Source: Undaria pinnatifida (taxonomy: Eukaryota; Sar; Phaeophyceae; Laminariales; Alariaceae). From it: a stretch of 64,000 nucleotides of DNA. Below the pieces are notes generated by a model, which was not told where the DNA came from, did not search any database, and saw only the letters and a list, made by a program, of their open reading frames with translations. The stretch lies in assembly GCA_012845835.1 (NCBI GenBank), contig JABAKD010000008.1, forward strand, positions 14,330,223 to 14,394,222. Reading direction: 5' to 3'. The first letter of the stretch is position 1, and each line of letters begins with the position of its first letter. The position numbers were made by a program, and so were the translations under genes. Positions 1-37,615 of this stretch are shown here, piece after piece.

Positions 1-26
1 CTCCTTGTCCCGTAAAAAAAAGTAAA

Positions 27-114
27 ATGAAAACGCACGACACGCGGAACTTACTGGTGCTCACTATTGTGTGTAATGCATCATTATTTTTTGTGGGTTC
101 AATCAATCAATCGT

Positions 115-158
<44 letters not shown>

Positions 159-684
159 GTCTCCGCTGCTGCTGCTGCTGCTGCTGCCGCTGTCGCTGCT
201 GGTGGTTCTCACCCCCCTTCTCCGTTTGTTGCTGATGCTGCTGATGATTCCCAACTCTTAGCTTTGCTATACTGGTATATACCACGCTCGCTTCTACGTC
301 ATTGTCTGCTTCTTCCCGCAACCCCCCCCCCGAAAACGCCCGACACGGGAAACATATGGTGCTCACTATTGACATGTGTCGTGTGTGCATTCGACGAATC
401 CGCTGCCGCCGATGCGTCTGCTGCTGGTGCTGCTGCTAATTCGCAACCCCTTGCTCTATACAAGTACACGTGTCTATCTGTAGCAGCAGTTGCTTCTGAT
501 TCTCAATTGACAACCCATTGCTCTGCTATCATGCACCAAATTTGCTTCTACTTCCCCTGTCTGCTTGCTCATTGATCCCGCAAAAAAAAAAAACGAAAAT
601 GTTGTACAGATTGAGTTGATGCTCCGTCTCTTGTCGTATGTGCGCAATCGATCAATCGTCGATATGTCGTTGGTGTGCTTGCAG
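27..684. repeat. Intron or upstream DNA with CTG microsatellite and diverged direct repeats
   Basis: A (CTG)n tract with interruptions runs from about 117 to 245. A short block around 30-95 (cgacacgcggaac, then ggtgctcactattg) returns at about 338-375, so this is a diverged direct repeat. The open frames across it are only homopolymer runs of Ala, Leu or Gln. A cag acceptor at 682-684 suggests it is the 3' part of an intron of the ankyrin gene. Confidence 0.5.
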
Positions 685-26127
<25,443 letters not shown>

Positions 26128-27080
26128 ACGGGGGCGGGCCTGGGATTGGCCCGGGAGGGGCCGACGACAGCGGCGGCGGTGGTTGTGGTGGCGGTGGCTG
26201 TGCGGGTGCGGGGGAAGGTTTACGACAGGCTAGAGCCTAGATGTTTGGTCGTTATTTTCAGAAGCTTCGTTGTCTCTCGTCCTCTTTGGTTCTATTTTGT
26301 GATGAGAAAGAAGGGGGTCGTGTTGACGCGCATCGCGGGTGCTGTTGCTGTGGTTGCCGTTGTTTCTCTTGCTGGGGTGGTGGTCATGGCTTTTATGTTG
26401 TTTTGCTCTAGTTTTTTGTTGTTTTGTTGTTCCTTGTTTTCTGGTGCACGTTGCTGTTGCTGTTGTTTGTTTCCGCTGCCAAAGGCTTAACTTTGGAAGG
26501 TTTCTATTGTTGTAGAGGCGGCGGCAGCGACGGTTTCGTCGGTGCTGCGGGTGCTGCATCTTTGGCGCAATCTTGTGTTGATTTTTTATTTTTGTTTTAT
26601 TACTGAGCAGCACGGCAGAAAGCGGGGTTTACATGAGTGTGCGGTTACGGTTAGCCGCAGCGGGTGAGAGTGTGACAGCGCTCGTTGGTTGCCGTGACGA
26701 AGGCGGGCATACCGGACGAATAAGTTGCTGAAGACAGGGCAGATCCGTCCCGTGTATGAAAACATTATACTGCCCACGGATCGAAAGTAGTAATACCCAG
26801 GTGAAAAAATAGTAATATCCAAAGGTGCTTACTTTGACGGGGTTTCGAGGAGCAGGAGCGGCCGAGGTGGGGCGATTTCGGGGGGCATAAGTTGGTCGCA
26901 TGTGCCCGCCACAGTATTGTATATTTTTGTTCCCCCCCCCTCCCTATTCTTCAACGAATATAATAGGTATTCAACGAATATAATACGTTTTCAAAGGATA
27001 TGGTAGGCGTTACCGGCATTGGGTGCTGTAGGGAAGCGGGGGGGTGCACACTATGGTTGAGCGAGCGTCATGTTTTTGGC
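26128..27080. other. Downstream of the ankyrin gene, no gene seen
   Basis: This is T/G-rich DNA with short open frames of no recognisable type. A small tandem array of ttcaacgaatataat (two exact, one diverged copy) lies at 26949-27005. A poly-C tract lies at 27087-27103. Confidence 0.5.
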
Positions 27081-27129
27081 GTTCGCCCCCCCCCCCCCCC
27101 CCCGCTGTTATAACGGTGGCCGATCGCCG

Positions 27130-27640
27130 ACGTTGTCCCGACGGGATTTTGGCAGGAGAACGGTGCATTTTCAACGTTGATACGGTAGTTGGTCGCTGAT
27201 ATAGTAAGTGTCTGTGTCGGAAACATCTGAAACTGTGCATGTGATTGATGGTGCATTTTCCATTTTTTTTTTTTAGGTGCGGTAATCAGTCGAAGACATG
27301 GCGTCTTCATTGGTGCAATTTCAGTTTCGATAAGCAAGTCACCGACGTATACAGTATATTTAGTGTCTGCATCTGACACTATGGCGTTGATAATGCATTT
27401 CCTATTCATTTTTTTTTTTACATCGGTAGTCAGTTGCTGACATACGTGTCTGTAGTCTCTCCATTCATCTTGTGGCCTTTGGTGCATTTTCGAAGCCTGT
27501 ATAGGTACGTAAGTCAACATAGCAGTGTCTTCATATATACGTGTGGAGTTGATAATTCGTTGTCTACTTTTCTTTTTGTTAATTACGCTCGTCAGTCGCT
27601 GACATGACATGGCGTCTCCATGCGCGTTAAAGGTGTCTTT
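27130..27640. repeat. Degenerate tandem repeat, ~140-160-bp unit
   Basis: Blocks ggtgcattttc..cagt.gctgacat..gtgtctg..t-run..ggtagtcag recur about four times, with poly-T stretches at 27260-27274 and 27410-27419. Similarity between copies is low but the order of blocks is kept. Confidence 0.5.
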
Positions 27641-27944
27641 TCAGTACCGGGTCGAAATATGTCCCCGACATTTATAGCATCTCTCCCATCTGTGGTACCG
27701 ATGCATTTTGTTTTGTACTTATCGATAATAAGACAGGTGCTAAGTGCCTTCTCGAGCGAGTAACGACTGACATTCGCCGTTATCGCGTCATTAGTGGCAT
27801 TCAGCGCACACCTGGACGATCACAGTAAATAGCATGGCACATTCCGCCGCTGAACGTCGCGACTAGTGGATTTTGCTCCTCTATTGAAAACGAAGCGCTT
27901 GAGGTATATCGTCACGAAACGGGGCATGGAGTTATAGTCGGTAC

Positions 27945-28570
27945 TAGGGTATACGCTTGGTACCATTTATTGGCTTGATCTTGGTTTATGGTTTGGTTTG
28001 GTTTGGTTTGGTTTGGTCCTTCAAGGTGCGTTGCTGATGATGCGCGTAGAGTTACTTGTTTGATTGGTTTGGCTTTTTTCTAAGGTTGTGTTGATGATTA
28101 TGCTCGCAGCAGGCGTTATTCATCTGTGAGGGGTGGACAGTGGGGTCGTGGGTTGGGGGGGTCGGGGGTTGGGGCCACAGGGTTAGCCGGTACTAGGGTA
28201 CACGTTTGGTACTTTTATTGACTTGGTATGGTTTGGTTCCACAGGGTGCATTGCTGCTGCTGCTGATGCTAGTGGCAGGCGTTGTTCATCTTTGAGGGGA
28301 CGGGGGCGGGAGTTGGGGCCACAGGGTTAGTCGATAACTACGGTACGCATTTGGTGCTTTTTATTGACTTGGTATGGTTTGATTCCACAGGTTGCGTTGC
28401 ATTGCTGATGGTGCTCGTAGCAGGCATTGCTCCTCTGGGAGGGGACGAAGGCAGGGGCGGGGACGGGAATTCGGACCAACGAGTCAGTCAGAACTAGGGT
28501 ACACATTGGTATTTTTATTGGCTTGCTTATATGGTTTGGTTTCGCAGGTTGCAGTGCCGATGGTGCACGT
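27945..28570. repeat. Tandem repeat, ~150-bp unit, four copies
   Basis: Each copy has actagggtacac..tttggtac..tttattg.cttggtatggtttggtt, then a variable cacagg-ttgcgttgctgatg block and a G-rich part (ggggacggggg..gggagttgggg). Copies begin near 27950, 28190, 28336 and 28492. Confidence 0.7.
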
Positions 28571-28639
28571 AGGAGTTACTAACACCTGAGATAACGGAGG
28601 CGGGAGCTGGGGGGGGGGGGATCGGGGGTTGGGTTTTAG

Positions 28640-29445
28640 TTGGAGCGCTTTCACTCCAACAGAGCGACGGAAGGGAAACCTGGTGCATGCCTAAAAGTAT
28701 ATAGCGTGGTGTGCGTTGCCTTTGGTTGTGATTGTTGTTCTTGGTGGTGTCAGTGGTATGTGTGAATCGCAGTAGAGCTTTTCCCGACATCAAACAATAG
28801 GGGGAAGGGGAGGAGGTGGAAGAGTAGGGCGAAGGCGAGGGGGGGCAGAGTATACTGTATGTACTGCGTGTGGTCGCTAGCTAGGTAAGTCACGCTCGTT
28901 CGTAGGAGCGCGTACGACGCAACCATTTTTTTATATCCCGAGTCCGATGACCTCGATGTTGTCGTGCGTGCTCGTGGTTTGGACGCGACGCTTTTGATTG
29001 AATCGAGTGTCCGCCCTGCGGCAGCTCCTAACGTTTCAGCCTCGGCTCTCCTCCCCCGCCCCGATCCGATCCGACCCGGCGCGACCCGGCCCTCCGGCCT
29101 AACCCGACTCGAATATATCGGACTTTCCGATGTTTTGAGTCGTCACGGCGCGTGGACCGAAAAGGATGAGCCTTGGCGCGTGTGAAGTGATGTGCAGTGG
29201 GGTGGGGTGAGGTGGAGTGGAATAGAGTGGAAGTGGAGGGCATGGAGGAGGCCTCGAAGGTTCGGGGATAGGGGGGGTTTGGGACGAAAGCTTCGAAAGT
29301 TCAGTCACGTAAAAAAATAATGAGTGAGGTTAATACACAAATAGCTTCGCCAAGGACCACGAGGGAGGGCGTGCATCCCCTAGGTATACCTAGGATGCCT
29401 TGGTTTGCGACATTTTTAGCAAATGTGTCCATCAGGCGGAAGAAC
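28640..29445. other. No certain gene; weak open frame at 28905-29185
   Basis: The frame around 28905-29185 (+) reads YDATIFLYPESDDLDVVVRA, RGLDATLLIESS and then Pro/Arg-rich sequence to TGA. It has plausible composition but no start codon, clear splice signals or known domain. The rest is G-rich and shows nothing. Confidence 0.25.
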
Positions 29446-29760
29446 AGACGTAAAACGGTATGTATGCCGTTGGTTCTACGCCAATTTCCGGTACAGCACG
29501 CCTTCCCGTTACGATTTAGAACACCCCGTGTTTCGGCAGAATACAGCAGTGTTGGATATCGTGTTGTACGAGCCTGCGACGCGCGGTGAGCACAATCAGA
29601 CGGAATAATAGACACCAAACGGTATATATACCGTTGGTTTTATGCCAATTTCCGGTACACCACGCCTTCCCGTTACGATTTAGAACACGCCGCGTTTCGG
29701 CAGAATACAGCAGTGTTGGATGTCGCGTTGTAAGAGCCTGCGACGCGCGGTGAGCGTTCC
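29446..29760. repeat. Tandem duplication, 164-bp period
   Basis: Two ~95% identical copies share aacggtat..ataccgttggtt, gccaatttccggtac, acgccttcccgttacgattt, cggcagaatacagcagtgtt and gcctgcgacgcgcggtgag. The element start (acggtatatataccgt) is itself palindromic in the second copy. Confidence 0.85.
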
Positions 29761-29769
29761 ACGTAGTTA

Positions 29770-31206
29770 AAAAAGTGCGAGGGCCCAGACAAAAATGGTT
29801 ACGCTAGTTCACAGGTGCCAGTAGAGGGTGGTAGAGAGAAGGGATTTCGTGCCCCCGCCGTTTTCTGATTGATCATTTTTTTGGTTTGTAGTTTTTTGAT
29901 TGGCGGAAAATCCTTGGTCGACGTGTTTTGGTTACTTCGTCTACTTGGTACGCAGTGCGTGCCCTGTCTCCTGGGAGTGATAACTGCACGCATCCTTGAC
30001 AAACGCTGTCGAGACGAACGCCCTGACAGTCAGCCTTCCTTGACGGCCAAAACCCGGGGGCACGAAACAAAGATCCCCGTTTTTGGGAAGCCTGGCCTTT
30101 TGCCCTGTTTCTCGCTCTGTTTTCTTTCGGGCGCATACGGTATACCAGGAACCAGGTAGGTACGTGTCCTAGGTACGTACTTCGTATATATATGTGATGA
30201 GTCGTGGTGCCGGGTAGGTGTGAGGGAAGGGACGCAGGGGTATCAGCTTCGCTTGGAGACAGCACCGGTTCTTCCTTGTAGATTTCGTATTATTGGCGTT
30301 CAGCTATGAGAAGCTCGAGGAGACAGGGAAGGAGGAGTGAGACCATGGGGGTGAGGTGAGGCTCACAGAGTTCGGTTCCCCCCAGCATTGCTGCTGTGCT
30401 CTCTTCCGGACCTTTTGCTATGGAATGTACAAGGAACGTTCTGCTGGATGTTCTATATTCCTATTAGCGCTTAAGGCGCTTACATATCTATCTATCTTGT
30501 CCAGAGGAGGAACGTTCCATTACCGAGAACGCTATTGTGGTATAAGCTAGCTAGATTCTGCGGGTTATCTTCTCCACTCTGAATATTCCGTTAAAGAGAA
30601 TCCTCTTGTGGCCAATAGACCATGACTCTGCGGGCTATCTCACCGAATATATTGCCAGCTATACTGACACTATATTACATTAGCCCACCCTGAATATTCG
30701 TATATGAAGACCTCAAGACGGTCGAAGGGTGACGACAAAGTTCATCCTAAAAGACCGGGAAAGCGGATCGAAGATGCGGCTATTCGAAACAAAGACATGA
30801 GGCCATAGATTCCCCCACGCCTCGTAATGAGGCCCAAACGCCACGGATAGGACCACTCACGAGAGCAAATCGCGGAAAGAAATACCATAATAACAAGATA
30901 GAGGAAGACAGAAAACCCAGGATGGGGCAATCAGCATTAAATACTGGATTGGATGGGTGATCAGTCCGCGTACGTACGTACACACTGCGACAGACAGCTG
31001 AACAGACAATATAAATAATGACGCTGTCTCGCTCCCCCACGAGGAAAGTGCTTCATGAGCCAACATACAACATACCAGTCAATTTTCCAAAGCAGTAGTA
31101 CCCCGGTGGAGATCGTTCTTGGTTTCGTCACAATCGCTGCTCACATCAATTGATTGCAATCGTCCGTCTCTGATCTTCAGAATAATAGTCTAGGACACAC
31201 AACCCG
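29770..31206. other. No gene recognised
   Basis: The short open frames on both strands have no recognisable domain. 30540-30700 contains a diverged pair of blocks (gactctgcgggctatct and gattctgcgggttatct). Nothing else is supported. Confidence 0.4.
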
Positions 31207-32353
31207 GGGGAGTGATAATCTCGCAGATATAGGCGGAATCTAAACCCCGCCCACGGGGACATATAAGAACCATCCCCGGGTTTCCACCGTCATATTACGG
31301 TTTGCAGTGTGCGAATTCGCGGGCATCAACGAGGGTGCTGGCACCGCCCCTACAGCACCATGGCCACCGAGATAGGCAGCAATATGACACCTGGACACCC
31401 CTGTACACTCAAGGCTCGACTTTCAGCCCCTGAAAGCTAGAAATTGGCAAAATCGATGACGATTTGCAGGTGCTGTTTAGGCCGCCACAGCAGCAGTACG
31501 TAGTGCAGCCCCACACACGTAGGTGCTGGCGTTGCTCCTACAGCCCCACGACCACCACTACATGCAGCAATATCACACCTAGACTACATACCCCACACAC
31601 TGAAGGCCGGACTTCAGCCCCTACGAGTGAGAAATCGTCGAAATCGAGGACGATTTGCACGTGCTGTGGACACCGCGACCGCTGCATGCATGCAGCACGC
31701 AGTACATATATATGCATACATACATGTGTGCATGTACAGTAAGTACACAGCAAGCAGTAGTGCAGCCTACACACATGCATCACACACCCGCAGAGGGAAG
31801 AATATCCCACGCTTGCTCTCCGTTGGTGCCCAAGAATAGTGTCAGTCTGACGTGCCTGTTGTATCCAGGAACTATAACAAACAGGACAATGTGCAAGCGC
31901 ACCCACAGCAGTGTAGTCTATCACTTGAATATTACACAACCTACCCACAACAACAGCAGTAAGTAGACAACAGCAGTGCATAATGTACGTGTGGAGGAAA
32001 AGAGGAACACGTGCCAAATAGCTGCCTTACAGCTAGCTTTCGGCACCCATTAACAGTACAACTTCAGCCCACAACTTCCGTCATTGAGGGAACCACGGCT
32101 GGCTGTGAATCAACCGTGAGATCTGGAAACTTTAGATGAGCAAGCATAATAAATATGATATAAACTAAACGGTAGTTTGGTGCTAATTCTAAGCTACCGG
32201 CACAGCAGCAGCCAGCAGCAGCAGCCAGCAGCCAGCACCAAGTTTTCAAACACAGCGAACCGTAATACGACGGTAGAATTCCGGGGATGGTTCTTATACG
32301 TCCCCGTGGGCGAGATTTAGATTCCGCCTATGTCTGCGAGATTATCACTCCCC
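31207..32353. mobile_element. ~1.15-kb element with ~100-bp terminal inverted repeats
   Basis: The left arm (31207-31310, beginning GGGGAGTGATAATCTCGCAG) is matched by the reverse complement of the right arm (32249-32353) with roughly 90% identity by eye. Shared blocks are taggcggaatctaaa, cccacggggac, ataagaaccatccccgg and attacggtt. The interior has no transposase. It contains a 188-bp direct duplication (31376 and 31564 carry the same gcagcaatat.acacct block) and an acatacatgtgtgcatgtac stretch. It looks like a non-autonomous foldback-type DNA transposon. No clear target duplication could be read. Confidence 0.75.
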
Positions 32354-32547
32354 GCTCAAAGCTCAACAACAGAGACTAACCCTTCCTTCCACGTATATGA
32401 AAACCACTATCCGAGGTCTCAAACCACTTTTGAGCTCCGTCCACGTGCTCCTCGCGTCGTCGACGCGTCCTTTGTGCATTGTCGGAGAACACAGTAAGCA
32501 CAGTCCACACGTCTACTCTCCTCTTCGACTTCATGAGCTACTTATAC

Positions 32548-33090
32548 GGATGACCCTGTAACCTTGGGCCTCAAAGTTGCATCACAGATAGAAATTGACG
32601 ATCTGGACGACGAAGAAAACAGCAGAACTAACTGCGTGTGCATTTGGCGACAGACCACGCAGGCTGTTGGTTTGAGTACAACTTGTGTATGCTTTTTTTG
32701 CACAGCGGCCAGGCGACTTGTGTCTTTTTTGAGGTTCACCTCACTGGGCGGTGCTCCGGGTACCGCCGACGTGTGCGCAAGGTGTGTTGAGCATTGGAAA
32801 GCACAGTCAAGGCCGCGTCTACCCGTATCTTTGTCTCTGTGCTACGTTTACCCATGACCCTGTATCCCCCGTCACAAAGTTGCACCAACAAATTGACGAT
32901 CTGGGCGACGAAGAAAACAGCAGAAGTACGCGTGTATTTGGCGACAGACCACGCAGGCTGTTCGTTCCAGTACAACAAGTTGTGTATGCTTTTGCACAGG
33001 CGGCCAGGCGACTTGCGTCTTTCTATATTAGGTTCACCTCTCTGAGCGTCGAGGACAAGGTGTGTTCACAGTCGGAAAGTCCAGTCAGGG
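32548..33090. repeat. Tandem duplication, ~305-bp period
   Basis: The block atgaccctgta..caaagttgca..aaattgacgatctgg.cgacgaagaaaacagcag..ttggcgacagaccacgcaggctgtt..gcggccaggcgacttg..aggttcacctc is present twice (from 32549 and 32854). Both copies keep an open frame with DDL.DEENS, but the frame differs downstream. It may be a decayed coding repeat. Confidence 0.8.
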
Positions 33091-33419
33091 CGGAGTATAC
33101 TCGTCGCCTTGTATGTATGTGTGGTACATATAATAATATGTCATGTCATCATGCTGCAATGCCAGCAGTGACTGCAGGTTATAGTAGTATCTACTTGTAT
33201 TACGATAGCAATCGTACTTCCACGTAAAATAGGTGCAACAGGAGAAGAGGGAGATGGTAAAAAACATTAGCGAACCAGCAATAATAAAAATAAATGCTAA
33301 CTGCTGTAACCAGATAAGGACAGACGAGAGGACTTATGATCGTACAGGAAAAGTGATAACGCGACGGATAAAACAAAAACAAGTACAAAAAACAAGGTAG
33401 TAACGTTAGTTTCAAGACT

Positions 33420-34560
33420 CACCATGCCACATGATAAGTACGATACAGTCAGAATTTTCCCAGCACAGGTGACGAAGGCTGAGGAAAATTAACCGTTACT
33501 ACCGTCGTCGTGAAAAAATCGGTAAGATTACGTTTATGCATATCTACTAACTGAGATGCATGTCGCTTGTTTGTGCAACAAAACCACAAGGGCAGGCACT
33601 ACGTACCTCTTCTTCGGCCCCTTACGCCTTGACACGCCGGTATATAAATAAATATGATACAGCCGTAACTCCCAGTGCAAATTACAAAGTTTGAAAAAAC
33701 AACCGGAATCACCAGGAGGGTACTCCACACTAAAAATCAACAGGACTACTCAACACATATAAACGCGCAGCGAGACACCTGATCTGAACCGCACAACCTC
33801 TTATTCTGCCGTTTTAGGCATTGGCAACCCCAGATGTTAATATGCATCCACCGGAACCTCCAGTGCAAATTACAAAGTTGAAAACAAACAACCGGAACAC
33901 ACAGGTACTGTATATTTACACCAGGACAAAATAATAATAGTTCACATGTTCGTGTCAACAAGACATCTGACCTTGACCACACAACCGCTTATTCCGCCGT
34001 TTTAGGCATTGGCAACCCCAGATGTTAATATGCATCCACCCGAACCTCCAGTGCAAATTACAAAGTTGAAAACAAACAACCGGAACACACAGTGGTACTG
34101 TATATTTACCCCAGGACAAAATCACAGTTCACGTGTTCGTGTAGCAAGACATCCGACCTTAACCACACAACCTCTTAGTCTGCCGGTCTTGGCATGTCAC
34201 GAAACTAATATGACAGCCAGGACTTCCAGTACAGAGTACAACCCTGGGAAAAAAAATATATTCTGCCATTTTAGGCATTGGCAACCCCAGATGTTAATAT
34301 GCATCCGCCGGAACTTCCGGTGCAATTTACAAAGTTGAAAACAAACAACCGGAACACACAGGTACTGCATATTTACCCCAGGACAAAATCATAGTTCACG
34401 TGTTCGTGTAACAAGACATCTGACCTTAACCACGCAACCTCTTAGTCCGCCGGTCTTGGCATGTCACGAAGCTAACATGACAGCCAGGACTTCCAGTACA
34501 GAGTACAACCCTGGAAAAAATAACCGGAAACAACAGGATACTCCACATAAAACAAAGAAA
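33420..34560. repeat. Tandem array, ~186-bp unit, two subtypes
   Basis: The block agtgcaaattacaaagttgaaaa..aaccggaa recurs at 33677, 33863, 34051 and 34320. A second subtype with gccaggacttccagtacagagtacaaccctgg is at about 34215 and 34483. Each unit ends in gacatctgacc..accacacaacc. It looks like a young satellite with alternating subunits. Confidence 0.8.
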
Positions 34561-35491
34561 TAATACCTATTTGTGCAACACGAAACCTGCACCGCAACCC
34601 CTGTCTTCAGACGTAATATCCCCCAAAACGTACAAAACAAAAGGTAGTTGGAATGCAGGAACTCCCGCGTTTAAACTACAAAAAAAAAACTACGGGAACG
34701 CGCCAATACACTATACGTACAATTATGAGAGGTATGCTACATTCACTAAAGTACATGCCCTCAGCTCGCCTTTCTCCGACGATCCCCTGACCTGTGTTTC
34801 GAGGCATCAAAAAAAGATAGCCGGCACGGCGCAGCAACGTTGATGTCTATAACATAGATTAAGGCTCTTATTCGAAGAGGGCCGCCCCTACCAAACCTAC
34901 GTCCTTTCAATCGCGAGTACATGGTCGTTTCTGCGGCCATTATTAGAAATGATGGAGAAAGGGAAATTGCGGCGGGCGGGGAGGGTAGGGCGTCCCCTGC
35001 ATTTGCGGCGGAGCCGGAGCCATTACCATGCCTTGCCAGGGCTGCACCGGCGGAGGGGGAAGAAACGTGAGCACTTGGAGCTGCTGCGGTGTGGGCGGCT
35101 CGCGAATCTGTTGGAGCTGCTTGTTTGAGGTGTGCGCGGTGTTGGGGTCGACGCTCGAGAGCGGAGGCTCCGGCCTGATTCGAAGGACACGAGCGCCATA
35201 AATATAAGAGGGCGAAATACCGCTAACGATAGAATCTCAACAAACATGGCCTAGTTCGTCTTTCCCTATCGTTATCGCTAGTCAGTAGGGAGGCACGCAG
35301 CTATGCGCACTCTGTCGGAGAGTGAATAATCGTTTTAGTAGTACATGGCTCGTACTCCTGCCGTCCGATTATACTCCCAGTCCAGCTTGGGTTCCTCATC
35401 CAAGCTTGACCAAGATCATCTCCGATGCCGACCAAACAAGACAGTCTACCACGTCGTGTGCGCCTATGATAGCAGACAGAACACTCAGTGT
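34561..35491. other. No gene recognised
   Basis: A minus-strand frame at 35023-35247 (Ser/Arg-rich) is the only open frame of note. It has no domain and no matching splice signals, so I do not call it. Confidence 0.4.
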
Positions 35492-36775
35492 TCACCTGTC
35501 CCGTGTTGGCATCCGATAGGACTTGTGCTTCTTATGTTTCTTGACCTCTGGCGGAGGCGTCGGTGGGGCCGCTGAGGAGTCCGAAGACGTCCAGCCAGGC
35601 GATGTCGGCAACGGCGGGGGAAGACGAGCTCGCTTGCCCTTGTTTCTTCTGGACTTTGTAGAGGACGAGGAGGTGCGGTTGGGCGTCCCTTTCGTGCTAA
35701 ACACGGTAACAACACAACGACGACAGCCAAAGTAGAGTAGATACGCATTCCATTAGTCTTCATTAGCTGTGCACCAACAACGTTTCACGAGTTGAGGCGT
35801 CGGACTTTGCCTGAGCACACGAATATCCGAGGACCGTACATTTAGTTCCACTCATATCCATGTCCATGCCAAGATACAAACAAGGAAGCAGACTCACCAC
35901 TCTTGGGTCGACGGGCGGTTATCCTTGGCGTTTGCTAATAACATCGATCGTACTTCCGCCATGCATTCAGACAGTTGTGCCGCGAGTGTCTTCACTGAAG
36001 TGGTCACCAAGGATAATTCTTGCTTCAGCGAAGAGACATCAGCGGCAGCCATTTGTCTCGTTATTTGGAGCGACTGCTGCGCCACAGACAGCAAGGAGGA
36101 CTGAACAGAGGCAGTGAGCTGCTCGAAGAGCGGGTCCATTTTTTCAGTGAGACTGCTACACACGGCGCCCTTGACGAGGACGACCAGCTGGTCGTGTTCC
36201 ATGTCCGAAAATGAGGCGTCCTTTCCCGCGTTTAGCATGCCAAAAGGTAAGCAAACAGAAAAGTAAACAAGACGGATTAACGGAGAGTATATTAACCAAT
36301 TGATATCAACGCATGCTATGAAGGTGTTGCTCTGGATCTGAGGAATCCTGTCCGGTCCCCTAACCTCACGAAATGCTGTGCAACATACACAGGGAAACAA
36401 CATCCGCAACGATTGTATAACGCGCGGGTAATCGGATCGAGACGTATACGTAAATAACACAACGTCCAACAATCCCCCCGCCCCTCCACACACACACGAC
36501 CCCGACATGCTATCACGATCCCTCTGTTGTTGTTTGTTCGGGGCTAACATGTGGCGTTATACAGATCAGGATTTCGCAAACGAGTAGAAAATGCAACAAG
36601 GCGGACACGTTACCTTATCGCCCGATCCGTCCGACGACGCTGACTTGGGGCCCTTATTCGGCTTGGGCTTGCGACCTCCCCTTTTGACTTCCACGGGCGA
36701 CTTACCACGGGCCGCGTCAGTACACGATTCGAGCTCAATCGACGCGGCCGCCATGGACGATGTCGCAGCGTCCAT
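35492..36775 (-). CDS. Three-exon gene for a small coiled-coil protein with a basic C-terminal tail
   Basis: Exons on the minus strand are 36775-36614, 36220-35898 and 35696-35492. Introns are GT/AG (aag|gtaacg..gaaag; gtg|gtgagt..tttag), and phases 0 and 2 rejoin exactly to give 229 residues. Residues 1-54 are Ser/Ala-rich then basic (KRGGRKPKPNKGPK). Residues ~60-150 have a regular hydrophobic pattern suggesting one long coiled coil (MEHDQLVVLVKG; LTASVQSSLLSVAQQSLQIT; SLKQELSLVTTSVKTLAAQL). Residues ~165-229 are Ser/Pro/Lys-rich, with KSRRNKGKRARL and KKHKKHK as likely nuclear signals. I do not recognise a family. A nuclear oligomeric protein is an inference. It lies alone between repeat blocks. 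A transposon-encoded ORF1-like protein is a possible alternative. Confidence 0.6.
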
Positions 36776-37380
36776 GCCCTGGACAGAAATAGGGAAATTT
36801 TAAAACATAAAAAAATTAGGTTTCAGCCGCAACGATCACCGACTAGTCGCATTATTGTTGGCCATTCGGAATCGGAAGAGTAACGCAACGATTACACGAG
36901 TGAGAGCATTTCCGTACGTCTGTAGCGTGCTTAAGTGTGTCCGACGACAGGGGGAATCGATACCGTTCGTACGTCACTACCACCTCCACCCCCTAAAGTC
37001 CCCACTTCTAAAATAGCTACCAGGCACAGTTTTGACTGGCCGGAAACCCAACGGTCAACTGAGCCGGGTGTGCCCGACAAAATAAGACGACGACCTACAC
37101 TCCAGCTCTAGCACCAACAACAAACCAGCGCGATGGGGTTTCCTAGACCAAACAGGGAGCAACCTAAATATGTTCTACGCTTTATGTATAGACTTACTTA
37201 CGAATATCTTTGTGCTGAAAGCGCTCGGTTGATCCTTCCCTGGCATCTCCGAGGTCGGTCGGTCCAGCTTATTACTTGCGGAACGGTTCAGATTTTTTTT
37301 CTTTGATTTCTTGCTCCACCTGATCTATTTTTGTTACAAATATATACCCATTTTTTGATGGGAATCACTTTTTTTTCGGA
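36776..37380. other. Upstream of the coiled-coil gene, no gene seen
   Basis: This includes the presumed promoter of the minus-strand gene. I see no recognisable core element and no open frame worth calling. Confidence 0.4.
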
Positions 37381-37384
37381 TGAC

Positions 37385-37615
37385 ACCCAGATTCGAACCA
37401 CCGAAGAGCAAGATTATAAGCGGACAGTCTATCTACTAGACCACAACGTCACATTGATATCTATTTTACTTTTACAAATAAAATTTATAAATAAGTACTT
37501 CGATTTTTCATGAGAATCATTTTTTTTTTTTCCGGTGACACCCTGACACCCGGATTCAAACCAGCGAAGGTCAGGATTATAAACGGACAGTACACTACTA
37601 GACCACAAAAATGTG
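37385..37615 (-). repeat. Two tandem tRNA-derived SINE-like copies
   Basis: Read on the minus strand, both copies (about 37450-37385 and 37613-37545) have a tRNA-like A-box region (GTGGTCTAGTAG) and a B-box-like GGTTCGAATC or GGTTTGAATC. A GGGTGTCA end and an A-run followed by a T/A-rich tail come next. The anticodon arm does not fold well, so these are not functional tRNAs but resemble the head of a tRNA-derived SINE. The two copies are ~163 bp apart in the same orientation. Confidence 0.5.

Noticed and set aside
27-575. Plus-strand frame with an apparent signal peptide and poly-Ala
   Set aside because: It depends on a CTG microsatellite, and other frames over the same tract are also open.
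37385-37450. A functional tRNA gene on the minus strand
   Set aside because: Promoter-like boxes are present but the anticodon stem does not pair and a second decayed copy lies beside it, so a SINE is more likely.
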